DNA from: CAZCAC01 sp964496575
GTDB taxonomy: Bacteria; Planctomycetota; UBA1135; GCA-002686595
NCBI GenBank assembly: GCA_964496575.1
Contig: CAZCAC010000061.1
Location: forward strand, 1-49,894
Length of the DNA: 49,894 nucleotides
Reading direction: 5' to 3'
The position numbers and the translations under genes are program-made. Positions 8,088-18,286 of the stretch are shown here, piece after piece (position 1 is the stretch's first letter; each line of letters starts with the position of its first letter). The notes under the pieces were generated by a model that worked only from the letters and a program-made list of their open reading frames with translations, had not been told where the DNA came from and searched no databases.

Positions 8088-10619
8088 TCAGGAGGCGCGA
8101 CGCCCGGGGCGACGCCGATAGAGGATATCTCCGAGGTAGAGAAGGAGGGCGAGCAGCACGAACCACGGCCACAGCGCGATGATCCCCAGCGCGCGATTCC
8201 CGCCCCCCGCGGTCGGGGTGAAAGTCGCCGCATCTTCGAAGGGGAGGTGACTTCCGCCGGTCGCGCGCGCGAGCGCGGCCAGGTCGAGCGCGCGCGCGGG
8301 ATCGACATTGCCCTCGAACGCGACGTCCTCGCCCACGCCGGAGACGAGCCGAGTCCGCGAGGCTGCCGCGCCGGAGCCCGACTCGGCGATCACCCGCAGC
8401 TCCTCCCACACGTCCACGACGACCCGGGCCTCGAACACTCCCGGTGCGCGCTCGCGAAAGCGAAGCGATTCACCCTCGACCCCGCGAGCCGATTCGTCGA
8501 CGCGGGCGCGCGGCTCGCCAGCGCCCTCGTGGCGGCGCTCGGCGGTGACGATCACCTCCTTGTCGCGCCGCTCGATTCCGAAGCGGAAGGGCTCGCGCTG
8601 GTCGGACGCGGTGCGCTCGAGTACCCGCGCGAGCCAGCGCCCGTAGTCGTCCCAGTCTCGCCAGGGTCGCGTGCCCGGGCCGGTCGGCTCGCTGGTGAAG
8701 GCGGTCACGCGTCCGAGGCCATAACGCCACGTCGAGAGCACGGGGATCGCGCCTTCGCACGTCTCGAGCAACACCTCGGCTCCGGGGCGGTCGCGCGTCT
8801 CGACGTAGCCGGCGAGCGAGGGAACCGCACGCAGATCCGCCTCTCCCCACCAGCCGCTGCCGCCGCGCGCATTGACCGCGTGCTCGCCCGGTCGGTACGC
8901 GGGCAGCTTCGCGCTGGCCGGCTGCTTGAGCAAGATCTCCGGCAGGTTGAAGCGGTTGGGTACGGAGTAGAAGCGTCCCTTGCCCCAGTTGGACAACGTG
9001 ACCAGGAACTCCGAGTGCGCCTCGGCTCCGATCAGCACCGTCGAGACGTTGATCCCGTCATCGGCCATGCTGCGCAGGAGCGGCTCGAATGCGCCGGTCT
9101 CGACGCCGCCGTCGGTCAGCACGAGCACGTGCTTGTAGCGAGTCTGGACGTTCTTCAGCCCGTAGAACGCCTCCTCGATTGCCGGCAGGATCACGGTACC
9201 GCCGCCCGCGTCGAGGCGGTTGAGCGCGCGCTCCAGCTCGATCGCATTCGACGCCGGCTGGATCGGCGCGGCCCAGCGCTTGGCGCCGTAGAACTCGACG
9301 ATGCCGACCTTGTCGTGCGGCAGGAGGCGACGGATCGAGAGGCGTGCGACCTCCTTGGCGAGCTGTACGCGGTTGCCGCCCATCGAGCCGGAGGTGTCGA
9401 TGATCACGACCAGCGTGGTGCTCGGATCGCGCTTCTCCTCCTTCTGCAGCAGCTCGACGGGCAGGATCTCGGCGAGCGGCTCCTGGTGGTAACCGCCGGG
9501 GCCGAACGCCGCCTGGCCGCCGCTGGCGAAGAGACCGAGGCCTCGGGCTTCGACCGCGGCGAGGAGTTCCTCTTGCCCCGCTTCGCCGAGCCGCTCGGCG
9601 GGAAGATCGTCGAGGATGGCGAGGTCGTACGACGCCAGCAGCTCCGAGGTCAGCTCGCCACGGTTCCAGGGCTCGATCTCGACCCCCTTCCCGACCAGCT
9701 CGCTGAGCTTCGCTTCGCCGCCGGCGAGGCGCTCGCCGAGATAGAGCGCGCGGCGGGGCTCGTTCACGGCGAAGGGACGGTGGAGCCCGTCGTTGTCGGT
9801 GTGCGGGTTCGTCCCGTCGACGGTCTCGATCCGCAGCACGAGGTCGAGGTACCCGACGGCTTCGGGCTCGAACTCGAGCACGACGCGAGCGCGACCGGGG
9901 CAGGCGATGCCCTCCGCGCGCGCCAGCTCATCGTCCGGCCCGGAGAGCGACAGATCGAGGGAACGCGCTTCTCCCACCACTTCGACCTCGATACGCGCGA
10001 CGCGTCCGAGGCGCAGCGGCTCGAGCGCCCGCAGGCTCACCGGACGCACGTCGTCGCCGAGGCCGGGACACTCGAGGGTGTGCACCGGGATCCCGCGCGT
10101 GGCGAGGTCCTGCACGACCGGACCCCAGCGGCGATCGGTGGACAGCCCGTCGCTGTAGAGGGTCACCGCCCCGCGCGAGCCGTCGGGGATCGCCCGGGCG
10201 GCGGCATCGAGGCCGTCCCCGAGCGGTGAGGGGAGATCGTCTGGGAATATCTCGACGCGATCGAAGGACTCGACCCAGTACGGCTCTTCTCCCCACATGA
10301 AGTCGAGTCCGAGGAGGACCAGGGAAGAGCGCGTCTGGCCCTCGCGTTCCTCGGCCAGCGCCGTCAGCCGATGCAAGAGCTGATCGAGATCCGCGCGCCC
10401 CATCGCCGAGGCATCGACGACGAACGCGTGGTGCTCGACCGCGTCGTCCCCGACCTGCACCGGCCGGGCGAGCCCGAAGATCAGGCTGGCGAGAACGAGC
10501 GTGCGTAGCAGCGAGTGCCGTCGGCTCCGGGAGCCGCGCGGCCAGATGAAGAGCGCCGGCAGGAGCAGCAGCAGGAGCAGATAGCCCGGCTGAAGACAGT
10601 GCACTCCGAGGAGGAGCAT
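8088..10619 (-). CDS. Membrane VWA protein with glutamine-amidotransferase-like segment
   Basis: About 843 residues. The ATG at 10619 overlaps the upstream stop as TGATG, which favours it over the longer frame start at 10652. Order: TM helix near residues 12-27; a second TM near 37-54; a VWA-like region with degenerate metal motif (VVDASAMG); a class I glutamine-amidotransferase-like segment at about 310-375 (SYDLAILDDLP, LGLFASGGQAAFGPGGY) without an obvious catalytic triad; then a VWA domain with intact MIDAS DTSGSMGG at about 408 and a second metal-site segment LVLTDGGVETG; finally a TM near 812-835. Proteins of this make-up recur beside MoxR and DUF58 genes. The soluble domains probably face the periplasm, anchored at both ends. 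It probably works with the MoxR ATPase encoded upstream; the substrate is unknown. Confidence 0.85.
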   Translation of the reverse strand: MLLLGVHCLQPGYLLLLLLLPALFIWPRGSRSRRHSLLRTLVLASLIFGLARPVQVGDDAVEHHAFVVDASAMGRADLDQLLHRLTALAEEREGQTRSSLVLLGLDFMWGEEPYWVESFDRVEIFPDDLPSPLGDGLDAAARAIPDGSRGAVTLYSDGLSTDRRWGPVVQDLATRGIPVHTLECPGLGDDVRPVSLRALEPLRLGRVARIEVEVVGEARSLDLSLSGPDDELARAEGIACPGRARVVLEFEPEAVGYLDLVLRIETVDGTNPHTDNDGLHRPFAVNEPRRALYLGERLAGGEAKLSELVGKGVEIEPWNRGELTSELLASYDLAILDDLPAERLGEAGQEELLAAVEARGLGLFASGGQAAFGPGGYHQEPLAEILPVELLQKEEKRDPSTTLVVIIDTSGSMGGNRVQLAKEVARLSIRRLLPHDKVGIVEFYGAKRWAAPIQPASNAIELERALNRLDAGGGTVILPAIEEAFYGLKNVQTRYKHVLVLTDGGVETGAFEPLLRSMADDGINVSTVLIGAEAHSEFLVTLSNWGKGRFYSVPNRFNLPEILLKQPASAKLPAYRPGEHAVNARGGSGWWGEADLRAVPSLAGYVETRDRPGAEVLLETCEGAIPVLSTWRYGLGRVTAFTSEPTGPGTRPWRDWDDYGRWLARVLERTASDQREPFRFGIERRDKEVIVTAERRHEGAGEPRARVDESARGVEGESLRFRERAPGVFEARVVVDVWEELRVIAESGSGAAASRTRLVSGVGEDVAFEGNVDPARALDLAALARATGGSHLPFEDAATFTPTAGGGNRALGIIALWPWFVLLALLLYLGDILYRRRPGRRAS

Positions 10620-12319
10620 CAGGGCATCCTCCCCGTCCGCACCAGCACCCACTCGACCAGGAGCAGCACGCCGGCGAGGAGCAAGAGCCAGGTGACCGGA
10701 TCGAGCGAGCCGCCGTCGACTCCGTCGGCCGGGTCGGCGATTCCCTCGAGCGGGCGGGCTTCGGTCGCCTCGACGGAGCAGAGCGACACCGCGACGCGCT
10801 CACCACTCTCGGCGGTGTAGTTCCCCGCTACGGGCGGGGTGAACGAAGCGCCGACGGGGTCGAGGCGCGTTCCGTCCTCGCCCTCGAATGCTGCAGTCAT
10901 GGGAAGCGCTTCGCCGGCCACCGCCCAGGAGCGCAGCTCGCCGCTCTCCTTCAGCCAGCGCAAGGAGCGGGCGACGAACAGCGGGAAGCTGCGCGAGTCG
11001 ACGAAGTCGAACCCGGCGCCGATCAGCTCCTCCCACACCGCGACCTCGCGTGCCGTCCCGGCACGGGCCCCGAGGGTGATCGGCCGCTCGGCCGCCTCGG
11101 CGAGCCCGGTCGAGTCGATTTCCTCCAGGCCGAGCGCGCCGACGACGTCGAAGAGCACCTCGTCCGCGCTGCGCTCTTCGTCGGCGAAGGTCACCAGGAA
11201 GGACTCGGTCTGCTGCTCCGCCGGAACGAAGCGCAGCGCCGGAAGTCCAGCGGGGATCGTCTCTTCGCCGCGGGCGATCATCACGTCGGCGTCCTCGTCG
11301 ACCAGGACCACCGCGGGATCGGCCTCGAGCACCGGCCGCAGCACCTCGTCGAGGGTTGTGGCGAGCCCGACGCGCAGGAGCGGCCGATCGGGCAGCAGGA
11401 TCACCGCGCGGTCGTCGAGACCGAACCCGTCACCACCACCAAGGCTCACCTCCAGCGTCACCTCGAAGCGCTGGCCGCGGGCGGGGACGTCGCGGAAGAG
11501 CAGCGCGCGAGCTCTTTCACTCGAGCGAATCGTCTCCGCGCTCAGCGCGACCGCCTCGCCGTCGAGGCGGACGCTCACCTCCCCGCGCGTCTCCAGCTTG
11601 TCGCCGGTCAGCTCGACCAGCACGTCGACCACGTCCCACGCACCCGAGGCCGCGGGCGACACCCCGAGCGCGGTGATCCCGCGGTTCTCCTCGCGCTCGT
11701 CATCGCCGGTGGCCACGCGCTGGACCCCGAACGTGGAGGGCAGCTGGTCGAGAGGGGCGTCGCCGAAGACCAGGATCGTCGTCTCCTCTCCGACTGTCTC
11801 GACCAGCCGCTCGATCGCCGGGCGCAGCGAAGCTGGAGCGGGGCGTGGGGCGAGGCCCTCCAACCGGGCCTCGAGCAGGAGCGTCTCCTCTCCCGGCGCG
11901 AGCAACGTGCGCACCGACTCGCCGCAGCAAAGCACCTGACGCCCCTCGGCGGGCAGCTCGTCCACCACCTCGATCAGCCTCGCCTTCGCCTGCTCGAAGC
12001 GGTTCCCGTGCCCCATCCCCGCGGACGCGTCGAGGAGACAGACGAACTGCCGCGCCGCCTCCGCGCCGCGCTTCGGCCCGGCGAAGGCCAGCCAGAGCAG
12101 CGAGGCGCTGAACAGGATGAGCAGGTAGGCGAGCGGATGCCGGAAGCGTCGCACCAGCACGCGCGCCCGCGTCTCCTGCACCGCCTCGCGCCAGAACAGC
12201 GTCGTGACGACGTCGAGCTCGCGGTGCCGCACGCGCAGCCGCTGCAGGAGGTAGAGCACGCCGGCGAGGCCGAGGATACCGGCCGTGACGGCGAGGGGGG
12301 TGAGGAACGTGAAGCTCAT
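10619..12319 (-). CDS. BatA-like aerotolerance-type membrane VWA protein
   Basis: 566 residues with the N-terminal BatA/BatB signature: MSFTFLTPLAVTAGILGLAG, a TM at about 7-26, then RxRH-type basic text and a second TM at about 61-81 (YLLILFSASLLWLAFAG). A VWA-like domain follows with a partly degenerate metal motif, LLDASAGMG, where a canonical site would read DxSxS. The middle is strand-rich, and a C-terminal TM lies at about 542-560. The start is 6 bases after the DUF58 stop and the end overlaps the next start by one base. It matches the known MoxR-DUF58-VWA gene order, where the ATPase is thought to remodel VWA partners. Loss of the second MIDAS serine suggests weak or absent metal binding (inference). 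Confidence 0.85.
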   Translation of the reverse strand: MSFTFLTPLAVTAGILGLAGVLYLLQRLRVRHRELDVVTTLFWREAVQETRARVLVRRFRHPLAYLLILFSASLLWLAFAGPKRGAEAARQFVCLLDASAGMGHGNRFEQAKARLIEVVDELPAEGRQVLCCGESVRTLLAPGEETLLLEARLEGLAPRPAPASLRPAIERLVETVGEETTILVFGDAPLDQLPSTFGVQRVATGDDEREENRGITALGVSPAASGAWDVVDVLVELTGDKLETRGEVSVRLDGEAVALSAETIRSSERARALLFRDVPARGQRFEVTLEVSLGGGDGFGLDDRAVILLPDRPLLRVGLATTLDEVLRPVLEADPAVVLVDEDADVMIARGEETIPAGLPALRFVPAEQQTESFLVTFADEERSADEVLFDVVGALGLEEIDSTGLAEAAERPITLGARAGTAREVAVWEELIGAGFDFVDSRSFPLFVARSLRWLKESGELRSWAVAGEALPMTAAFEGEDGTRLDPVGASFTPPVAGNYTAESGERVAVSLCSVEATEARPLEGIADPADGVDGGSLDPVTWLLLLAGVLLLVEWVLVRTGRMP

Positions 12320-12325
12320 CGCGGC

Positions 12326-13216
12326 TCAGACCTGGTACATCCCGCTCTGGAAGAGGGCGGCGAGCTGCGGAACGACGGGTTGATCGACGTCGAGGCGCAG
12401 GAGCCCCGCGTCGCGGCGGCGCGCGAAGTCGACCAGCGTACGCTCGAAGCGGTCGTACGCCTCGCGGTAGCGCTCCAGCACGGGCCCCGTCACCGAGACC
12501 TCCTCGACCGCACCGGTCTCGCAATCGCGCAGCCGCAGGTCGCCCGAGAGTCCTGGATCGCGGTCGCTCTGCTTGACGAGCTGCACGAAGAGCAGCCGGT
12601 GGCGCACGCGCCGCAGCTCGGCGACGACGCTCTCGATGCCGGCGGGGTCGAAGAAGTCGGAGACGATCACCAGGAGCCCCTGGCGCAGGTTCATGTGCCC
12701 CAGACGCCGCAGCGAGGTCACCAGGTCGGTGCCGCCACCGGGCTCGATCTCCGCCATGCGTCGCGCGTAGGACATCACGCGGTCGGCGCCGGATTGCGGC
12801 CGGAGCAACACCTGGAGGTCGTCCGCGAAGGGGAAGACGCCGACGCTGTCGTGTTGACCCAGGCTGATCGAGGCCAGCGCGAGGGCGCAGCGGAGGCCCG
12901 CGTGCACGCGCGGCGGGGCCTCGATCACCGAGCTGCGCGAGACGTCGGGCATCAAATAGAGTGGCAGGTCCTCCAGCTCCTCGTAGAGGCGCAGGAACAC
13001 GCGTCCGAGGCGCCGGTAGATGTTCCAGTCGACCGCCCGGAGGTCGTCCCCAGGCACGTACGGCCGGAAGTCGCGGAACTCGAGCCCGTGGCCGAGGTCG
13101 CGGGAGAGGTGGTCGGCGAAGCGCCCTCCCGCCGGCACCCGCCGCGCGATCAGGCGCAGGTGCTGGAGCGACTCGAGAAAACCCGGGTCGAAGAGCTCAT
13201 CGAAGGGGATCACCAT
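12326..13216 (-). CDS. DUF58 domain protein
   Basis: 296 residues, cytoplasmic, no TM seen. It carries the DUF58 signature at about residues 43-65 (FRDFRPYVPGDDLRAVDWNI) and then a VWA-like strand with an intact-looking DxSxS motif (MPDVSRSSV). A later segment, GLLVIVSDFFDPAGIESVV, is also typical of the family. DUF58 genes sit next to MoxR ATPase genes in many bacteria and are presumed partners. It begins 22 bases after the MoxR stop and ends 6 bases before the BatA-like gene. Length is normal for the family. Confidence 0.92.
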   Translation of the reverse strand: MVIPFDELFDPGFLESLQHLRLIARRVPAGGRFADHLSRDLGHGLEFRDFRPYVPGDDLRAVDWNIYRRLGRVFLRLYEELEDLPLYLMPDVSRSSVIEAPPRVHAGLRCALALASISLGQHDSVGVFPFADDLQVLLRPQSGADRVMSYARRMAEIEPGGGTDLVTSLRRLGHMNLRQGLLVIVSDFFDPAGIESVVAELRRVRHRLLFVQLVKQSDRDPGLSGDLRLRDCETGAVEEVSVTGPVLERYREAYDRFERTLVDFARRRDAGLLRLDVDQPVVPQLAALFQSGMYQV

Positions 13217-13238
13217 CGCGGGCGCGGCGCTGGCTCGC

Positions 13239-14257
<1,019 letters not shown>

Positions 14258-14261
<4 letters not shown>

Positions 14262-15748
14262 GATTCGCCTCTTCGCTGGCGCAGGGTGAGGAAGTACTCG
14301 CGGACGAGAGTCCGCATCCACGGGTCGAGATCGCGCCGTGGCAGGTGCCCGATCGGCGCCTGTCGCGCGCGGCGGGCGGCGGCGTCGATCGCCGAGCTCT
14401 CTTCCGCTCGCGGCTCGATCCGCTCCTGGGTGATCTTGGTCTTGCCGGGGTTCGGCTGCCCCTTGACGCGGTCGGGGATCGGCACGCCGAGCACCAGCGA
14501 CGCCGTCCCCCGCGACTTCTTCAGCTCCGAAGGACCACCGCGACCGTTGGCGTCGGGGTCGGGCTGGTTGCCGAAGCCGATGCGCAGGTCGCGGCTGACC
14601 GGAGGCTTGCGGTCGCGCAGGTGCGGCTGCATCCCACCGCGCGACTCCTGGTCCTCTTCCTCGTCCTCGGTGTCCTGGTCGTCCTCGAGCTCCTGGTCGT
14701 CCTCGGTGGTGACCTGGTCCTTGCTCGCCCAGCGCGATACCGCGGGGTTCTTGTTCGAGCCGCGCGAGGAGCCCTTGCCGGCGGTGGAGCCCGAGTCCTC
14801 CTCCTGCCTCTCGTCGTTCCGGCGCGCATCGTCCGCGGGCGGCTTCGGCTTCTTCTTCTTCAGCGGCTTCTCGGAGGGCTTCTCCGAGGCCTTCGAGGTC
14901 TGCGCCTGGTTGGAAGGCACACCGCGCGACTCGCTGGCGCCGCTGGTCGATTCGGCGTCGGAGGAGCGCCCCTCGCCGGTCTTGCCCGAGGATTCCTTGG
15001 TCACGTCCGAGAACTCGCCGACCACGTCTCGCCGCGCGGTGACCGCCGCGCTCTTCAGCGGCTCGTTCGAGGTGGTCTTCGCCACGGGGCGCGGCTCGCG
15101 CGGTTCGACCGCCGGCGGCGTCGTCTCGGTCGGTTCCTCGTGGACCACCACCGAGGCGACCTCGTTCGGTCGTTCGAGCGGCTGCTCGAGGCCAGGCTCG
15201 CGCGGAGGGCTCGGCCAGCCGATCCAGGCGGCGAGGTTCAGGAGCACGAGGCTCGCCGCGACGAAGGCGCTCGCCCGCCTGTCGAAGTGCCACCGCTCGG
15301 CCTCGATCCGGATGCTGGCCTCTCTGGCGCATTGGACGAAGGACGCGGCGTCCTCGATCGCCGCCTCGACGAACGCGGACGACTCCTCCAGCTCGAGAAA
15401 CTCGGCAGCGGTCTGCAGGCGATCCTCGAGCTCCAGCTCCCGGTCGAGCAGGGCCAGCGCGGCGGGGGAATCGACCTCGCGAAAGAACGCGAGGAGCACC
15501 AGGGCGAGGACCGAGAGGGCCGGGATGAGGAGTGTCGCCGGCAGCAGCAGCAGGCCGTCGACTTCCGCGCCGCCGCCGAGCAACCGCAGGGCGATCCAGG
15601 CGATCGGCACCAGGACCAGGAGCGGCAGCGCGCGGTCGATCCCCCGCGCCAGCGCGGTCCGGGCGCGGGCGGCACGGATGACCCGCGCGGTGTTTCGCTG
15701 GAGCTCGTCCAGCTCCCGGCGCAGTCGCTCGCGCAGCTCGCCGTTCAT
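14258..15748 (-). CDS. Three-TM protein with charged low-complexity region, MoxR-operon member
   Basis: 496 residues. A helical N-terminus (residues 1-30) precedes TMs at about 38-58, 66-88 and 161-178. The section between TM2 and TM3 is helical and acidic (LALLDRELELEDRLQTAAEF), reminiscent of DUF4175-type proteins of MoxR clusters. After TM3 comes a long hydrophilic, Ser/Thr/Lys/Glu-rich stretch with an Asp/Glu block at about 365-385, presumably disordered. The C-terminal 60 residues look folded and basic, ending LDPWMRTLVREYFLTLRQRR. Both ends overlap neighbours by 4 bases (ATGA), so it is translated with them. No enzymatic motif. It may anchor the ATPase to the membrane (inference). Confidence 0.75.
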
Positions 15749-18069
15749 TCCCCGTCCTCCTCCAGCTCGGCGAGGTTGTCGGGTTCGATGCAGATCGCCT
15801 GGTGGACGCGGCCGGTGCGCGAGTCGCGGACGATGGCGACGACTCGCACCTCTGCCGGGTCGATCGACAGCGAGAGCTTGCGCACGATGCCGCCGCCCTG
15901 CGCGCAGAAGTCGTCGAGGTAGGCTTCGTTCCGCTCACTCACGGCCTCGAGCGACAGCTCGAAGGGCACGGTCATCTCGCCGAGGATCGGGTACCACTCG
16001 ATCCCCTCCGGCGAGCCGACCAGCGAGGCGCGCGCGAGCATGCGGTGGACGACCACGCCGGTCGAACCAGGAAAGAGCACCCCTTTCTCCGCCAGCACGA
16101 TCTGGACCACCGCCGCCTCGTCGTCGGGCCCGTTGGCGATCAGCTCGCCGCGGACGACGCCGTCCTCGATGGTGAACCAGAGATCGAGGTCGTGGTCGGC
16201 CGGCTTCTCGAGGCGCGCGAGGACCTGCTTGCGGACGTCGGTGTAGAGCAGCTCGGCCTCCGACCACTTGCCCGCGCCGGCGAGTCGCCGGACGCCGTCG
16301 ACGACGAAGATCCACGGATCGCTCACACTCAGGAGCTTCGCCGTGGCCGCGCCAAGCTCGTTGATCAGCGGATCGGGCTGGGGATTCGGCAGGTGGTAGG
16401 AGAGGAAGACCACGTGCTCCATCGGGAAGTGGCCGATCAACCCCTCGTGCGCCAGGGCGCCGCCGATGGCGCCCGCCCTCTCGTCGCCGAGGAAACTGTT
16501 GGTGAAGAACTCGACCAGCACCACGCGATCCCCGGTGGTCGTATCGTCGGGCTCGAAGTGCGTCGCGGCGCCGAAGTTGCGCACCTTGCCGGCGATCATT
16601 CGCTCGACCAGGTCGACCGAGAAGCGCTCCCCTTCGGGCAGCTTCCTGGCGACTCGTGCCAGTCCCTCGACCGCCTGCGGGCCACTCTCCGCCCGGATCG
16701 ACGCCTGGACGAAGCGGGAGAAGGCGCGCCTCCAGCGCCCCTGCCGCTCGTAGAAGCGCCCGAGGTTGAGGTTGACCATCCCGTCCTCGGGCATACCGAA
16801 CGCCGCGGACAGGAGGTGCCGCCACGCTTCGGTTTCGTTGTCGAGCTCGAGCTGCACCTCCCCCATCCGCGCGTGGATCTCGTGCACCGCGTTCGGGTAG
16901 CGATCCTCGCGCCCGCCCTTCAAGCCGATGTCGCCGGCGAGGATCACGTGCCGCGGGAAGCCGAACGCGCTGCACTGCTTCATCTGCTCCAGCGCGGCGG
17001 TGGCGCGCAGGTCCTCGGGGCAGGCGCGGTCGACCCACTCCAGCGCGGTGCGCATCTCCTCCTCCCCCGCGCTCTCGATCAGCTGCAGGGTGACCAGGAG
17101 CTCCGCCGCTTCCAGCGCCAGGCGGTGCTCGGGAAAGGCCTCCAGGAAGCGGGTCACGCCGTCGCGGTCCTCGTCGACCATCGCGGCGAAGAAGTCGAGG
17201 TCGCCCTCGGGGTGCTGCGCCGGCCGCACCTGCTCGAGGGTCACCGTTCGCCCTACCCGATCGATCTCGACGCGGAAGTGCTGCAACCAGTTCAGACCGG
17301 TCACGCCGAGCGCGCCGTCGGGGTGGACATAGTTGACCTCGGCGGGACGCAACGCGACGAACGACGCGAGGTCGAGCTCGCCCAGCCGGACCTCTCCGAT
17401 GTTGCCCGCCGGATAGCCGAGATCCTCGGCGAGGAAAGCGTCGACGGTGGTATCGAAGCCCCCCGTGCCCAGCGCCATCGCCGCGGGGGTGCCGTCGTCG
17501 TAGGTGACCGGCAGCCAGACGATGTCGTTGATGATCGTGACGGGCAGCCGGGTCGCACCCTCTTGCGGCTCGGCTTGTTCCTCTTCCTCCTCACGAGGTG
17601 CCGAGAGCTCGAAGTAGCCGGCGTCGAGATCGAAGACGATGTGGTGGTCCTTCCAGAGGCGCGCACCGATCGTCCCCACCACCGCAACCTCGCCGAGATC
17701 GATCGAGTTCCAGCGCGTGAACTCGTCGAGGTACACGTCGTCGCCGAGCTCGCGCCGTTCGACGGTGAAGTCGAGGTCGGGCAGGTGCACGGTGATCGGA
17801 AAGGCGGTGCCGTCCTCGCGCTCCACCTTCAGGCCGGCGGCCGCCTTGTTGTGGAGCTGCAGCCCGCAGGTCGCTTCGAAGTCGACGAAGAGGTTCGCGG
17901 GGAGGCGACGGAATCGCGTCGAGACGTCGCAGCGGACGACCAGCCTCCCGGCGACGATGTTGATCGGGATCCGCGTCGACTGCGCCTCGCCCCGGCCGAC
18001 CAGCGCCGTCGCGGCCACGACCAGGGTCGTGCAGACTCGGAGGATTGCAGATCGGAGGATGGCGTTCAT
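15745..18069 (-). CDS. Secreted protein with degenerate aspartic-protease-like and thioredoxin-like regions
   Basis: 774 residues with signal peptide 1-30 (ends GRGEAQS). Residues about 37-290 look like two retropepsin-type lobes. The segments expected to carry the catalytic DTG instead read LFVDFEATCGL (about 60) and AMALGTGGFDTTVD (about 199), so the protease dyad is missing. A helical stretch (about 300-490) follows. At about 510-610 the text (VVLVEFFTNSFLGDE, FPMEHVVFLSYHLPNPQPDP, DPWIFVVDGVRRL) resembles a thioredoxin-like domain, but where the redox CxxC should lie there is SFLG. The rest is strand-rich. It is the first gene of the overlapping part of the MoxR operon (ATGA with the next). 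It is probably a binding or client-presenting protein rather than an enzyme; fold assignments are inference from motifs. Confidence 0.7.
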   Translation of the reverse strand: MNAILRSAILRVCTTLVVAATALVGRGEAQSTRIPINIVAGRLVVRCDVSTRFRRLPANLFVDFEATCGLQLHNKAAAGLKVEREDGTAFPITVHLPDLDFTVERRELGDDVYLDEFTRWNSIDLGEVAVVGTIGARLWKDHHIVFDLDAGYFELSAPREEEEEQAEPQEGATRLPVTIINDIVWLPVTYDDGTPAAMALGTGGFDTTVDAFLAEDLGYPAGNIGEVRLGELDLASFVALRPAEVNYVHPDGALGVTGLNWLQHFRVEIDRVGRTVTLEQVRPAQHPEGDLDFFAAMVDEDRDGVTRFLEAFPEHRLALEAAELLVTLQLIESAGEEEMRTALEWVDRACPEDLRATAALEQMKQCSAFGFPRHVILAGDIGLKGGREDRYPNAVHEIHARMGEVQLELDNETEAWRHLLSAAFGMPEDGMVNLNLGRFYERQGRWRRAFSRFVQASIRAESGPQAVEGLARVARKLPEGERFSVDLVERMIAGKVRNFGAATHFEPDDTTTGDRVVLVEFFTNSFLGDERAGAIGGALAHEGLIGHFPMEHVVFLSYHLPNPQPDPLINELGAATAKLLSVSDPWIFVVDGVRRLAGAGKWSEAELLYTDVRKQVLARLEKPADHDLDLWFTIEDGVVRGELIANGPDDEAAVVQIVLAEKGVLFPGSTGVVVHRMLARASLVGSPEGIEWYPILGEMTVPFELSLEAVSERNEAYLDDFCAQGGGIVRKLSLSIDPAEVRVVAIVRDSRTGRVHQAICIEPDNLAELEEDGE

Positions 18070-18090
18070 CGGTTGCGGGGCGGTGTACCG

Positions 18091-18150
18091 CGTCAGTCAC
18101 CTTCCTCCGCCCTCCCACTCGCGCGGGGGGGCGGAGGAAGGTGACGGACG
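18091..18150. terminator. Long near-perfect inverted repeat, possible terminator or attenuator
   Basis: The arms 18091-18116 and 18125-18150 match at 24 of 26 positions around the 8-base loop ACTCGCGC; the core arm GTCACCTTCCTCCGCC is perfect over 16 bp. It lies between two minus-strand genes, 22 bases after the second stop (18173) of the interrupted secreted gene and 21 bases before the ATG at 18069. There is no U tract on the minus strand. It could partly terminate or attenuate transcription into the MoxR operon, or protect the 5' end of its message. Confidence 0.6.
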
Positions 18151-18172
18151 CAGCTCGGCCACCGACAGGATA

Positions 18173-18286
18173 TCAATTCCGGGCCCGGCCCTGGACCTCG
18201 CCGAAGGCCCAGTTGTCGGCGGTCATGGTGACTTCGAGCTCCGCGTTCCTCGGCACACTCACGGTGACCGGTGCGAAACCGACGCT
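18173..18286 (-). other. In-frame coding continuation after TGA (37 codons)
   Basis: Directly after the TGA at 18287-18289 the same frame reads SVGFAPVTVSVPRNAELEVT, then MTADNWAFGEVQGRARN and a TGA at 18173. It has alternating hydrophobic residues like the gene before it, and about 86 percent G/C at third positions by hand count (32 of 37 codons). The second stop sits just before the inverted repeat at 18091-18150. This is probably the original C-terminus of the upstream protein. Confidence 0.6.

Noticed and set aside
4030..8121. 1363-codon plus-strand open frame opposite the giant TPR gene
   Set aside because: It is the mirror frame of a high-GC gene, where G/C third positions remove antisense stops. 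It lacks a signal peptide, domains or a plausible start, while the minus strand has clear TPR text and a signal peptide.
7491..10229. 912-codon plus-strand open frame opposite the VWA gene
   Set aside because: Antisense shadow; the minus strand shows an intact MIDAS motif and TM helices.
14262..15938. Upstream extension of the MoxR reading frame (899 codons in total)
   Set aside because: The extension reads as low-complexity Arg/Ala text antiparallel in frame to the three-TM gene; the ATGA overlap at 14261 gives a normal 340-residue MoxR.
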